This document shows, one piece after another, positions 1-11,817 of a stretch of 64,000 bases of DNA (positions within the stretch are counted from its first letter, which is position 1; every line of letters begins with the position of its first letter). The position numbers were made by a program, and so were the translations under genes. Location: NCBI GenBank assembly GCA_019426215.1, contig CM033393.1, positions 49,044,645 through 49,108,644 on the forward strand. The letters are read 5' to 3'. The stretch is from Buddleja alternifolia (lineage: Eukaryota; Streptophyta; Magnoliopsida; Lamiales; Scrophulariaceae). The notes below the pieces were generated by a model. The model searched no databases and was not told the origin of the DNA. It saw only the letters and a list, made by a program, of their open reading frames with translations.

Positions 1-265
1 CTTATATCTATGCATGAAAAGAGAAAAGGACCTGGAGAAAGGGCTTTTTGGGGGGAAGTGGGATCCGATTTGCACTTCCAGACCCTTTTCTTTTCTTTCT
101 TCAACGCCGATTCTCTTTATGTTTTTCTTGTGTTTTTTTTTCATAGGTTTTTCTGCATCAACGGTGATAGATAGATACAACTAGATACAACTACAAGATA
201 GAGTAACGTAATTTGTAGTGTATTCCGCCACTTTTTCCTTTATGGCATGAGGATTATTCATCTAG
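1..265. other. Intergenic DNA, no gene seen
   Basis: AT-rich sequence with short pyrimidine runs. I see no coding region or RNA gene here. Confidence 0.5.
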
Positions 266-2329
266 CGGATAATTGCATTCACCTTCCTTGAATTATGAAT
301 ATTTGGCATTCACACCCCTCATATTTTGTGCTAGACATGAACCTCCCTCCTTCAATTTTTCTATTATATTTATTAATTAAACGAGTGGAGAATTTTAAAT
401 AAATAATACAAAAATAAATCCAAATTAAGAAAATAATACACAAAAAATTGGACATCAGATGAGAATCAAGCTGAGATATCAACTGACGTACAAGATAACA
501 GAAAGAACAGGGACTTGAGAGAGAGAGAGAGAAATATGGCAAGAGAGATGATGATTTTTTTCCGACGACTTGAAATTTGCATCTACTTTAATTCGTTTCG
601 ATGCTCAAGTATATATAATACCCATCCGACTCTTTTTCCTCGTTTCGACTTGAACATTGTAGATGAGGCAGGTCGTTTCGATGCTCGAGTAAAGAAATAT
701 AAATAATACCGAATAATGATATGACTCATTATCGACTTTATGTAGACTTGAGCATAAACTACACTCGATGCTCGAGTGAAATATTGTACCTAATGAATAA
801 TGATCCGACTCATCAATCGTTTTCAATTATTAGACTTGAGCATAAACTACTTTTTTAAACAGAAATTGGGTCGTTTCGATGCTCGAGTAAAGAAATATGG
901 GTCTTGATCAATCCTCGCTCTTCTCCGATCTTGGATTATTTTTTCAAGACTCTTGCCATATTACTCGAGCATCGACCCAACCTCCTACATTTTTTATGTT
1001 CAAGTTTCGGAAAAAAATAAAAAGTCATTATTCATTAAAAGCTGGTATTATTTTTTTTCGTCTTGCCATATTTCTTTACTCGAACATCGAAATGACCCAA
1101 TTCTTCAGTATTATGCTTCTACATTTTTTATGTTCAAGTTTGAGTTAATTTAAAGCTTACGTGGAATACCCTTTTCTTTTGACAAATAATGTGTTGAGAA
1201 TGAAAAATTATTAAAATATTACTGAATGACATATTATTAATAAAAAATAAATAAAGCATTTTCTAGAAATATAACTCTAAAACTCCTAAACCTAAAATTA
1301 ATAAAAAAATATGCTCTCGGTTTATCATGAATTTCTTTGGTGATTCAAGATATTATTGTAACTAATAACAAAATTCAAGAAATTATTTCAGGAATATATT
1401 AATCTTGATATAATTTTAAGTTTTTTATAAACATAAATAATTTTAATTCTCACAAATTCATGTATATTTTCCTTTAAAAAAAACTATAAGCATCAAAGTA
1501 AAAACCTCGTGAATTTTTTTATAATCCAAAATTCTAATGTTAAAGTATTGTTTTTAAAAATAAAATTCAACAACTTCTATCGGAGAATTGCTACTCAGCT
1601 GGTATATTGCATTGAGAAAAATAATATTAAAAAAATATACATACGTATCTTATATGCAACCACCTTTTGTTCTTAACTAGATATAGTACTAAATTAAAAT
1701 AATTTATAGTTATACCAAAGATAAAAAATAAGGTTGTAAGTCAATATAACTCAAAGCTACAAAAATATTAAAACAACATCGTCATATTGTTTCTCTTCCT
1801 ATCGTAATTGAACAACAAGGGAAATCCAAATTATAATAAATGCACATAGAAAAAGCAAAACAAAAGCACTCATTTCTTTTCTATTTAAGATTTTCAGATG
1901 AAATTGGCATAATCAAACTAATAATATTTTTCATAAGATTAAGCGTTAGTCGAACCAAAATAGAGTTAAATTAAGATAATTAATTTATATTTGTATGGAT
2001 CATAAAAGAATACAATATTAGATTAGGGAAAGTTTTTTCTCTTAATTTAAAGATTATGCATTTTAGAATTATATTTTCTAGATATTTTTAATTTAAGATG
2101 CTTATTTTAAGTACTATGTCATTTAATCATTTAATGGTACTTTTTTCATTCTCCAACCAATTATCCAATTATTTAATTTTTTTTAGCCCAAATGTGAAGG
2201 GTATTTTAGTCTTTCATTAGTAAACCTAATGAAAAAATTGAAGGGAGGGGGGTCCACGTCAAGATACCAAACACAAAAGGGTGTTGATATCAAATGTTTA
2301 TAGTCGAAGGGAGGTTGATGCAATTTTCC
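266..2329. repeat. Diverged inverted-repeat element, about 2 kb
   Basis: The stretch at about 266-365 (AATTGCATTCACC, then ATTTGGCATTCACACCC) reappears as an imperfect reverse complement at about 2225-2329 (GGGTGTTGATATCAAATG, then GATGCAATTTTCC). The arms are about 100 bp and clearly diverged. I find no convincing target-site duplication. The interior is AT-rich and holds the short repeat block at 571-1150 but no protein I recognise. It looks like a non-autonomous DNA transposon or foldback element; the class is undetermined. Confidence 0.45.
571..1150. repeat. Degenerate repeat cluster with CGATGCTCGAGT motif and an inverted copy
   Basis: The motif TTTCGATGCTCGAGTAAAGAAATA occurs in forward orientation near 676-703 and 870-898, with diverged copies near 597 and 760. 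It returns as a reverse complement at about 1066-1098. The 868-900 and 1066-1098 copies form an inverted pair of about 33 bp with few mismatches. The sequence ACATTTTTTATGTTCAAGTTT is directly repeated near 987 and 1119. The short ORFs here are not convincing proteins. Confidence 0.5.
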
Positions 2330-2412
2330 CTATATATTGGATGGCCAAAGTGCTTTGTAGAGTTAAATACAATAATTTAACTCGAATTTTGTATTTTGTA
2401 ATACTAAGTACG
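1151..2412. other. AT-rich stretch without a gene
   Basis: Very AT-rich, with many stops in all frames. It is the interior and right end of the diverged inverted-repeat element. No coding or RNA gene is recognisable. Confidence 0.5.
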
Positions 2413-2421
2413 TAAAAGGGT

Positions 2422-3725
2422 GAGTTTTTGATCAAAATATTACTTCTATAAAAAATAATTCCCAAACTAGTACTATTTAAAAAATAATTTCCAAACTATT
2501 ACTCTTAGTGTCACATATATTGTCATGTACAAAACTAATTTATTTAGAAATTTTTATTTTTTCCCTACTCAATAGCCCACATAAAATTACTAATTATAAA
2601 TATTTCACTAACTTTTTATCCTTATCTATCTCCAAAATTTTTATTTTTTTTGTGTTATCTGTTTTTTCTCTCTTTTCTATTGCACTAGTTTCTAACTATT
2701 TATACTTACCAAAACAAATCTACTTACTTATAATAATTAATATAAAATCTATGTGAAATTTATGTTCACATAATTTCAAACAACACATAGTATTGAGAAT
2801 TTACAAAATATTAAAGATTTTAATTTATAAATTTTAAATAATTAAGCATCGCATTGAGTGTGCCGATACGAATGTACGGTGGTACCACTTCCGGAAAATT
2901 GGTTCCAAACGGCGGGTCCACTCCTTGACCAAATCGAAAAATTGATGGCGCATTCCAGAGTGAAAATCTGAGCAAGAGAGACTGAGAACAACCATAATAT
3001 TGACAAATTGATAGCAAGAAAATGAACTGGGGACACATATTTTTAGAAGAATAGATATCGAGTGTAGAGAGAGAGAGAAAAAGAAAATTAGTGACGACTT
3101 ACAAAGCATTTAGAAGTTAGAAAATACTCATTTCAACCCTAATTTTATTCTAAGAAAACAAAAACATAAGACGTTAAAAAAAACATAAGCAACAATGCGA
3201 ACATTCTACTCTTTTTTTTCTCTGTATAGCATTAGTATTAGTTTGTAAACTATTCAGAAAATACATGTTTATAACTTTATACTAATTAATTGTAGCGACA
3301 CAATCGATGCATGTGCTTAATTCTTTAACCTTTAAGAAATAAGAAATTAATTCATTTATTATTTTGTAGTATGAAAATTTCTCAATACTACATGTGTTGT
3401 TTGAAATTATGCTAACATATACACATGATTTTATGTTAATTATTATAAGTTGTTAGAAATTAGTGCAGTAGAAAACAAAAGGAAAAAAAAAAGCCTAAAA
3501 ATAAAAAAAATTGTAGAGAGATAAGGATTAAAATGGTGAAGAATATTATAACTAATAAATCCATGTGGGTCATTAAAGTAGTGGACAAATAAAAAATCAA
3601 CTAAATTACACTTGACAATATATATATATATGGCACTAAGAGTAATAGTTTGGAAAATATTTTTTAAATAGTACTAGTTTGGGAATTATTTTTTCTTATA
3701 GTAATATTTTGGAAAAAAAAAACTC
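2422..3725. mobile_element. Mutator-like element (MULE) with long TIRs and perfect 9-bp TSD
   Basis: The 1304-bp element starts GAGTTTTTGATC and ends AAAAAACTC. The left arm (about 2422-2811) is repeated in reverse complement at about 3360-3725, with shared blocks such as AATTCCCAAACTAGTACTAT and ATAATTTCAAACAACACAT. It is flanked on both sides by TAAAAGGGT (2413-2421 and 3726-3734), an exact 9-bp target duplication. Long terminal inverted repeats plus a 9-bp duplication are the hallmark of Mutator-like elements. There is no transposase, so it is non-autonomous. The interior (about 2830-3130) is less AT-rich than the arms and has overlapping minus-strand ORFs of 64-91 codons, which might be a captured gene fragment (Pack-MULE). 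I do not recognise the protein. Confidence 0.85.
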
Positions 3726-3734
3726 TAAAAGGGT

Positions 3735-4334
3735 TACATGTAATTTCTATCATATCTGTTTTGTGTTTTATAATTGTAATAATACAAAAGGGGTTATTTG
3801 TAACTTATATTTTGGTGTTTTGAAATATGGATCTTAGGTCATATCATCTATTTCGGCATTGGATTTTAAATTGTTCATGCAAGATGTATAAACATATACA
3901 AAGTTCATTCTGTATAAATCTCGAATGTTTGAATTTTTTCTTTTTATTATCAATTATATCAATTAAGCAGATTTTATTTTTGTATTTTTTGAAAGGAAAA
4001 AAAAATCTTATTGACATCATTCCATGTCATTTACTTCAACTGTAAGGAAAAAGATTCGCTTGGTATATCTGCATTAATTCTAGATAAATATATATTATTG
4101 GTGCTTGTGGAAACTTAAATTTAAACGGGAGAAAAAATTTCTTAAGGGGGGAAATTGGAATTTTTTAAGCAACTTTTGAGGCGTATATTTCTTGATAAAA
4201 TTCAACAGATTGTGAGAGAAGAAAGCAAAACAAGGTTCATATATCAGGAAATGATGAAAATGTCTTTGCTTGAAGCAATCAAATTATACTATTTACTAAT
4301 TACTCATATACTAGCTTATAATGTCTTATGTATT
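3735..4334. other. Intergenic DNA, no gene seen
   Basis: AT-rich sequence between two transposon-like elements. No supported gene or RNA. Confidence 0.5.
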
Positions 4335-4967
4335 AGGTTAATGACACTTTTCGTACCTCATTTGGAGGGAATGTGTCACTTTAGTCCCTCGTGTAAAAAA
4401 GGTGGCACTTTAATTACTTATGTGGTAAATATGTAACTCCCTGATCATCCCCTCCAATTTTCAACCATTCTTTTTTGGGCTAAGCGCATGTGATACGCAC
4501 ATGCCATTTATCATGGGCATTTATGTCCTCACTACTTATTTTCTCATCCCAAAAATATTTTGTGTCTTGATTCTCCATAATGACTGGAAAACATATTGTT
4601 CATTTTTTTTATAACCAAAAAAATGGCCTCCTCTAACATATGCTACTGTATGCAATTCGCCAAGATTAGGTGCTCCTGGACAAATGCAAATTCGGAAAGG
4701 AGGTTTTACGATTGTGAACTACCCCGAGTAAGTTCCAGTCAATAAATTGTAAAAATACATTAATTATTTTGAATGAAGTAAATACAACATATTAATTTCT
4801 CCATGAATTTGGTTTGCAGAAAGCCGTAGGCCCAAAAAAATAGGTCGTATGGACATAAATGACCCTGGTAAATGGCATGTGCGTATCATGTGCAAGCTCG
4901 GCTGGAAAAAAAATGGCTCCAAATTGGAGGGAAGGATCACGGAGGGACGAAAAGCGTCATTTACCCA
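4335..4967. repeat. Foldback/MITE-like inverted repeat, about 630 bp
   Basis: The left end (GGTTAATGACACTTTTCGTACCTC, from 4336) matches the reverse complement of the right end (GGGTAAATGACGCTTTTCGTCCCTC, ending 4966). Further blocks also match in inverted orientation: CCCCTCCAATTT, GATACGCACATGCCATTTA, GGGCATTTATGTCC. The arms are about 200 bp with many substitutions. No target-site duplication is obvious, so the superfamily is unassigned. Confidence 0.6.
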
Positions 4968-6514
4968 ATACAATATCTGACAAATAAGATATTGGATTTT
5001 TTTTTTTTTTTTTGATTTAAGATGGAAAATTGTATTGGAAACAGTCAAATCCAAAATATGATATGACAAGTGGATTAAAAGAGTGAATTATCGCAACGCA
5101 GATATTGTGTAGCCGCCTTCAATTACCGTTTCCAATCAGTTCTAATAAGCCCCTCTCTCTAGCTATCTCTCCATCTCTCTCTAGACTCTATCTTTCTTTT
5201 TTCGTCTCTATCGACGATGACTTGATAAAACAATTGTCTACTTCACCACTATTACCACTACTATCATCGGCGGATTGAGTTGGAGCACCCTTCTTCAAAT
5301 TGTACATCATATCTTCAAATCTGACAAGAAAAATATGAATCTAACTAGATAGAGCAGATCTGACGAGTAAAGATGGGTGATACATAAATTTTTATATAGC
5401 GTTTTAGATTTTTTGTTTAGTATTTTATTTCCTCTCTCGTATGAGAGTTGTTTTCTCTCTCGAATGGAAGTTTTGTCTCTCCTTAAATATGAGTTGCACA
5501 AGAATTTTTTTGTGTTCGTTTGTGAGTTTTTAAGATTTGTTATCTTTAAAAAACTTGAAAGTTGGTGTTTCAGATATTTAGACTACATCGTTTGAGTCGA
5601 TATGAATTGTAATGTTCCAAACGTTGTAAACTTTCGATTGAATGATATATAAGACCGATTTTTCTTTAAAAAAAAATCACTTCTATTAAAATTTGAGCAA
5701 GACTTATTGGAAATTTCCAAGACTTTACTAAGTCAATATAATTGTTTTTTAGTCAAAACTTTTGATTTAACTCATGAAGTACAATGACTTTTCTTCAAAA
5801 GTCTGTATTTATGTTCTTATTTTTCAAAAAATAAAATAAAATCCAAACAACATGGAATTTCTTGGAATTTTCAGAGGAAAAGGGATCATGTGATTGACTA
5901 GCAACAGTTTTAAGGCTCACATTCATATGTGACCCAAATTAACTAACATTATAATAACTACCCCATGTGATGAAGTTGCTTCACTAATTAATCCATTAAC
6001 GTGCAAGTGAAATGAAATCCCGGAATTCTATACAATTCTTTCTTTCTTTTTGTAAATTTTGGGGATTCTATATATAGTAGTAGGTCTTAGTATAACATCT
6101 AATAATGACATATATTTAAGCGCACAGAGATTTGATGACCAAAAAAAGTTACAAATAATTTCAACTTATCACATGTTAGAGGCACTCCACCATATAGATA
6201 AAAACCAAAACTAATTGGGAAAATTACACTGAAATTGTAATGTTTTAATTAGTCCCTCAACTTACAAAGAACGTCCCAGCCGACGTTAGAACAATGCACT
6301 GTATCCGTACTGATCTCCATAACGACTATGAACGAGTAGAACAATAACACAAAGTTTGTTTCACTTCATATTTTGTTAGAGGCTTCTAACCACTCCATAA
6401 TTTAAAGTTTGAAACTTTTATTGATAGTGCGGAAGTTCTTTTGACGGCAGGGACCATATCATATAGATAAAAATGCCCTTTAGACAAACTAGATTTATAT
6501 CACTTTTCTAACTA
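4968..6514. other. Intergenic DNA, no gene seen
   Basis: AT-rich. A short CT-rich segment lies near 5150-5200 (CTCTCTCTAGCTATCTCTCC). The small ORFs here have simple composition and no recognisable domain. Confidence 0.45.
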
Positions 6515-6975
6515 ACTCATTTGGTTTGAAAGACGGGATAAAATTGATAAGATAAATAAGTTGAGATTGCACTGTTCACATATGAATTTATCAATCTATC
6601 AAGTTGTTTGGTATGTATGATTATATTTTCAGTTAATCCTACATTTAGTCCTATCTTACGCTGTGAATATTGGATTGTTTGTATGACAAGGTTGAATTTA
6701 CACATATAACCTTGAGTACATGTCATAACATTGGAGGACAAATTAATTAAAGAAAAAGGCTTTTAAGGGGTAAAATCGGAAATCAAACATTTTAATTTGC
6801 TACCCAACAAGTTGGATTAAATTATCTCACCCCCCTTGTTAGGATAAGTTATCACCTAAATCAAGGATAAAAATTCGGGTCGTGAATCAATCATGGGCCT
6901 TGATCTATAATACCAAACGCATGAATATGTTAGATTAAATAATCTATCAACCCTAATCAAACAAACCAAACGAGT
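6515..6975. mobile_element. MITE-like element, about 460 bp
   Basis: The left end ACTCATTTGGTTTG (6515-6528) matches the reverse complement of the right end CAAACCAAACGAGT (6962-6975) at 13 of 14 positions. The interior is AT-rich and non-coding. I do not see a clear target duplication. Probably a non-autonomous DNA transposon. Confidence 0.5.
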
Positions 6976-8120
6976 GTATTCAAAATTTAATAATTCATAA
7001 TTTAAAATTTAAAAGTGACGGATAACTACCGTAAATAATAAGTAAAAAAAAAAGTTCGTAGATATGACTAAAACTTATACTTATTTACTTAGAACCAAAT
7101 TAAGATAAATATTATTTTATTTTGTATAAAATTGACAATTATTTTTCACTAAATTCAACAAAAAATAAAATTAGCTATTATTCTAGGTGGATATACTGAG
7201 TTCACCAATATTAACTCAATGTAATATGATCCAACGATTACTTTTACTTTTTTAATAGTTTTTTTAGGCCTTTGATGTTATATGAATTTTCAATATTCAA
7301 AAAAAGAAATTTTGATACACTATGGAGCAAATGAGCAATACCTATCATTTAACAAGTTCAATAAAATCATATCGAAGTTTGAATATCCATGGCAAAATGA
7401 TTAGTTTTATTGCACTGATGAAAAGTGGATTTTTTTATTTTCAAAAGGATACTTAAGAAAAAACGCAATTTTATTTGGTATTATTTTCATACAAAAAAGA
7501 ATTAAAAAATATTTTTCAAAGTTTATTTAGAAGTGATTATTCAGTTCACCTTTTAATATTGATAAAAATTATATATGATACATTGATGAGCATTTTAGTC
7601 AACTTAGTTAATTTAAAAAGGACGTGGAGTGCATTGATCAACTCCCTTAACAAAAATTAACTACTAAATTTTTTAGATAAGTTTAATTTTGTATGAGAAT
7701 TTGACAAACCTCGTATTTCTAGAATATTGGATTTCAATTGACCAAACACTTGAATTAAATTTTAATTCGACAAATGGTTGGCAATATTTATTGCTGTGCA
7801 ACCCTATGACTAATAATGTCTCGTGCATATGGCCCATAGTTTGTTTAAAAATTGTCTTCTAGGATTAATTTAATAAAACAAAACTACCATTAAATAAGTC
7901 ATTTTATTTATCGAAAAGCTCCACAAATAAAGAGAATAAAGTGGCAGAGATTTAACTTTTTTGTGGTGCATATGATCCAAACTTGCGAATAAAACTAATA
8001 GATAGATGAATCTTTTCCTTCTTATGTGTCATTCTATTTATTTATCATATTTTTATTTTTAGCCTTCACATTTATTGCTGCAAAAAGAGAGGACATATAT
8101 AAATAAACAATTATCTCAAA
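6976..8120. other. Intergenic DNA, no gene seen
   Basis: AT-rich non-coding sequence. Nothing beyond short chance ORFs. Confidence 0.5.
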
Positions 8121-9864
8121 TTTTTTTTTGGTGGTACAACAGGAAAATATAAAAACCAAACGAAAATTAAATTACACTACACCTCCGAACAGTGGAGGGC
8201 CTTCATGTCTTCTTTCAAAACATCTAACATGCCAACAGGGGCTTCATCCCAAATATTGCTCTTATCCTCCAAGTAATATCCGAGTTTAGCCAAAAAATCA
8301 GCTCCATGATTTTTTTCCCTTAATATATGCTTAAATTCCACTCGCCATGGGCTTCTCAACAACCGACGACAGTCTTCAATGATCGCACCAAGAGGGTGCT
8401 TATCCGTTTCTCCATGATCAATCCATTTCCAAACAATTTCCGAGTCAACTTCAATCTTCAAGTTCCTATCTCTCCTTTCCCAAGCCAATTTGAGCCCTTC
8501 CCGTAATCCAAGCAATTCCGCAGTATTGATGGATACATCTCCTAGTTTGATGGAAAATCCCATTACCCATTCTCCTTTCTCATCTCTGATAATTCCTCCT
8601 GCAGCTGCTGATCTTTTCTCTACAAGAAAACTTCCATCCGTGTTTAGCTTAAGCCAAAGGGGAGGCGGTGGGTGCCATTTCAGATTCGAACGTGAGGTTC
8701 TAGATTTTTTGACGTCTCCAAAAGCCACGATAAGGTCTAGGGCCAATGACTTGATGGCGAAGGCAATTTTCGAAAGGCATCCCAGTTTGTTACAAAATAT
8801 GAAGTTGTTTCGTGATAACCACATACACCAAATGGTGGCAAGAAAAAATAACTCCCAATTGCAATATGGGACAATAATGTTATGAAATTTAGCACTAACA
8901 TTTTCCTAAGCCAATCATCATCATTAAAAGAAAGAAACATTTGGAATTCAGAAGGTGCAATAACATGCTCCCAAACACTCTTTGACTTTGGACAACTTAT
9001 AAGGGTATGGAACACATCTTCACGATCTAAGTTACACCGGCAAATATCCGAAACGGCAAACTTTCTATCAAATCTAAGAGAGTTTGTGAGGAGTTTGTTA
9101 TGAAGACAAAGCCAAAAGAAATATTTCAGTTTATTAGGGCTTTTACTTTTCCAAATCCAGTTCCAATTTTTTGCTCTTGAAATCTCATCCAGATTGTGTG
9201 AATTGATCGTTTGGTAGGCTGATTTGCAAGAAAAAATGCCGGACGAGTTACCATTCCAGATTATTTTATCTTCAGTGTTCCTATCTAAAGGTATAGGGAT
9301 GTTTAGAATGCGATTCTTCACCTCAAGGGGAATCTCTGTTTTGATAATGTTTAAATCCCAATGGCCTTCTTCGTTGATCAAGTCCGATACATTGAGATGG
9401 ATATCTCCAGTCTCAATTTCTGTATTGACAAAGTCACAAAGAGGTTTGGCATCTATCCATTTATCGAACCAAAAGGAAATACTAGAACCTTTACCAATTC
9501 TCCATAACATATTATCACTAACTGCTTTGGTACTTCTAAGAATACCTTTCCAAAGACTCGATGAAGCCATTTTACTCTCATTTTCAAGAAAGGGAACATT
9601 CGGTTTGAGATATTTCTTCCTGAAATTTTTTTCCCACGGTGTGTCCACCTTATTAAACACCCTCCAACCCGTTTTGGCAAGCATTGTCATATTCGCCTTA
9701 CGGGTCTCTCTTATGCCTAACCCCCCTTGACTTTTACTTTTGATCACTCTATCCCAACCCACTAAATGAACTTTCTTAGTAGATTCATCTGAACCCCAAA
9801 GAAAAGTCCTGTTGAGTTTGTCCAATTGGTTGCAAATCATAGTTGGGATCCAACAAGAATGCAT
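8121..9864 (-). pseudogene. 5'-truncated LINE (non-LTR retrotransposon): zf-RVT and RNase H
   Basis: Read on the minus strand, 9864 down to about 8880 encodes the end of a LINE reverse transcriptase (RTFLWGSDES, GWDRVIKSKSQGGLGIR) and the zf-RVT region (IFSCKSAYQTI, WNWIWKSKSPNKLKYFFWL, CRCNLDREDVFHTLISCP). From about 8824 to 8177 another frame encodes an RNase H-like domain with the expected acidic residues (LNTDGS, NTAELLGLREGL, IEVDSE, GADFLAKLG). The two parts are joined by a single-base frameshift near 8880. The endonuclease and RT core are missing, as expected for 5' truncation. A run of nine T at 8121-8129, just past the stop, may be the remains of the poly(A) tail. I could not find a target duplication. 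The element is defective. Confidence 0.85.
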
Positions 9865-10723
9865 GGATAATTGTTACATAATTGTTGAAATATTTTTCTC
9901 TTATTTTTTTTTCTTGAATGACGAGGGAAACCGTTGTTAGAAACATTTTTCATTACATTGTTCTAAATGTGTACAAATGAATAATGTTATTATAAAAAGT
10001 GGGGAAAAAGAAATACTTTTTCGCACATTTCATACTCCATTTGTATAGTAGGAACTAGGAAATGCTGCTAATGGGATATTATGTTACAATAGAAGATGTA
10101 ATAGAAATTTGCAATAGAAGATCTCATTTGATTTTTATTTGTTTACTTGTTTAGTGTGTGTGAGAGAAAGCGTTTTATTCGACTAATCGATCGTACAAAT
10201 AATGGAAATTCACAATATTGTTAATTTAAAAAGTATTTCAAAATGAACATAAATCATATATTTTAAAATAAACTTTAGATACTGTAGCATTGACGAGTAC
10301 ATTGATGTCACCTTAATTAAAGGTTGGCATTTGCAATTCGGTTTATTGGGATTGTAATATTTTGTTTATACGTTGTTGTCAGTTTGCAGATTCTTTCTCA
10401 CGGTTCAAAGTTGAATTTCATGTCACTGTACACATCTCATGATTGTAAATCAACCACATTCCAGACACTTTCATGTACTCTGCAGTTCTTTGTTGTATAA
10501 AGTTGCATTTTCTTCTCGGCAATTCCATGCGCATTTTAACTTTTGGGGAACTACTTTTATTATTCACGACTTCATGATTTACTTTTTCTTTCTTCTTTTC
10601 TTTTTTGTCTCAAGTAAAATGGTAAATTTTATTTCTTAATTATTACATAAGGAAGTTGAATACATATGTGTGCACATACAAATATAAAATCTGAATGATC
10701 CAAATGTCACTCTCTTAAAGAAA
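9865..10723. other. Intergenic DNA, no gene seen
   Basis: AT-rich sequence upstream of the truncated LINE. No supported coding region. Confidence 0.5.
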
Positions 10724-11013
10724 CAGGGGTGCCCACGAGTTGAGCTTGAATTGAGATTGGCCAAATATCTCAGCTTGAGCTTGACGAGTCTGAGAAAAAT
10801 GAGCTTGAGCTCAAAAAAATAAAAATATTTTTTTAAATAATATATATTATTAATTTTGAATTAATATACATATTATTAAATATATCATTATTATATATGT
10901 ATATGTTAAAAAATAAATAAAATATTATTTTTTATTCAGGTTCGCGAGCCTTCGAACATGGACTTTTGGGCTCGAGCTTGTTTCATTCGGCTCGGCTCGT
11001 TGGTCACCCCTAG
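10724..11013. mobile_element. hAT-like non-autonomous element, about 290 bp
   Basis: The left end is CAGGGGTGCCCACGAG (from 10724). The right end CTCGTTGGTCACCCCTAG (to 11013) reads CTAGGGGTGACCAACGAG in reverse complement. Inside are GAGCTTGAGCTC and GGCTCGGCTCG motifs near the ends and an AT-rich centre. The CAGGGGTG terminus is typical of short hAT-type elements in plants. I could not find an 8-bp target duplication. The ends resemble those of the large element at 48244-52423. Confidence 0.6.
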
Positions 11014-11580
11014 TCATCAATAGTGATTTCTCAACACTACTATAAATACCCCTTCCTTGTTCATTTGTGGGCGACCAACAATTTTTACAACTTATTTTCT
11101 CTCAATTCACTTCGTATTTATCCCTATCTTTCACCTTGTATTTACCTCTTATTTCCACCCTACTCAATATGATTCAACGCTTAAATTTAAATATCGTCAA
11201 GTTTAATCCTACTCGATTAAGTACGTAGAAATCTTGAATCAGGCAAAACCTATCCTATAATCCAACTCATTTTAGTTCGGGTTCGACCCATCTGAATCAT
11301 CGACTTGGTTTGAATTGTCCACCAAAATTTAAGCTAAATTAATACTATTTTTTTCTTCAAGATATCCCATGTTCATAAAACGCGAAATTATTGAAAAAAA
11401 TTAGATTGATATGTTATTGGGTCAAATTATGATAAACTTCAATGGAGAAAACCCCCCAAAAAATTTAATTGAGTTAGTATGATTAGGCCCATAGAATTTA
11501 AATAAAGCGTTAGAGAAAGCCCATCAAAGAAGGCCCATATATAAGAAAAGTTTAAATTTGATCCAATTCTCCTGCCAGCC
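11014..11580. other. Intergenic / upstream region, no gene seen
   Basis: No coding sequence. The last part is probably promoter and upstream sequence of the TMEM230-like gene that follows. Confidence 0.4.
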
Positions 11581-11778
11581 TTCAGAAGCGATTCTCTTCT
11601 CTCTCCGCCTCATCCCATTCATTCTCGCGCTATATACATACACATATTTATATATGAGGTAAGCTATTTGCGTGTTGCTTTTGCTCCATTTCCGGCTCAA
11701 CTTTTGTGCCTGCGGTAGTGATTCTGCATTTCAACGTGAGTCGTTCTTAATTTTTGTACTGAATGATACCATTTCTGT

Positions 11779-11817
<39 letters not shown>

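Noticed and set aside
9224..9730. 168-codon plus-strand ORF
   Set aside because: Antisense shadow of the LINE zf-RVT region.
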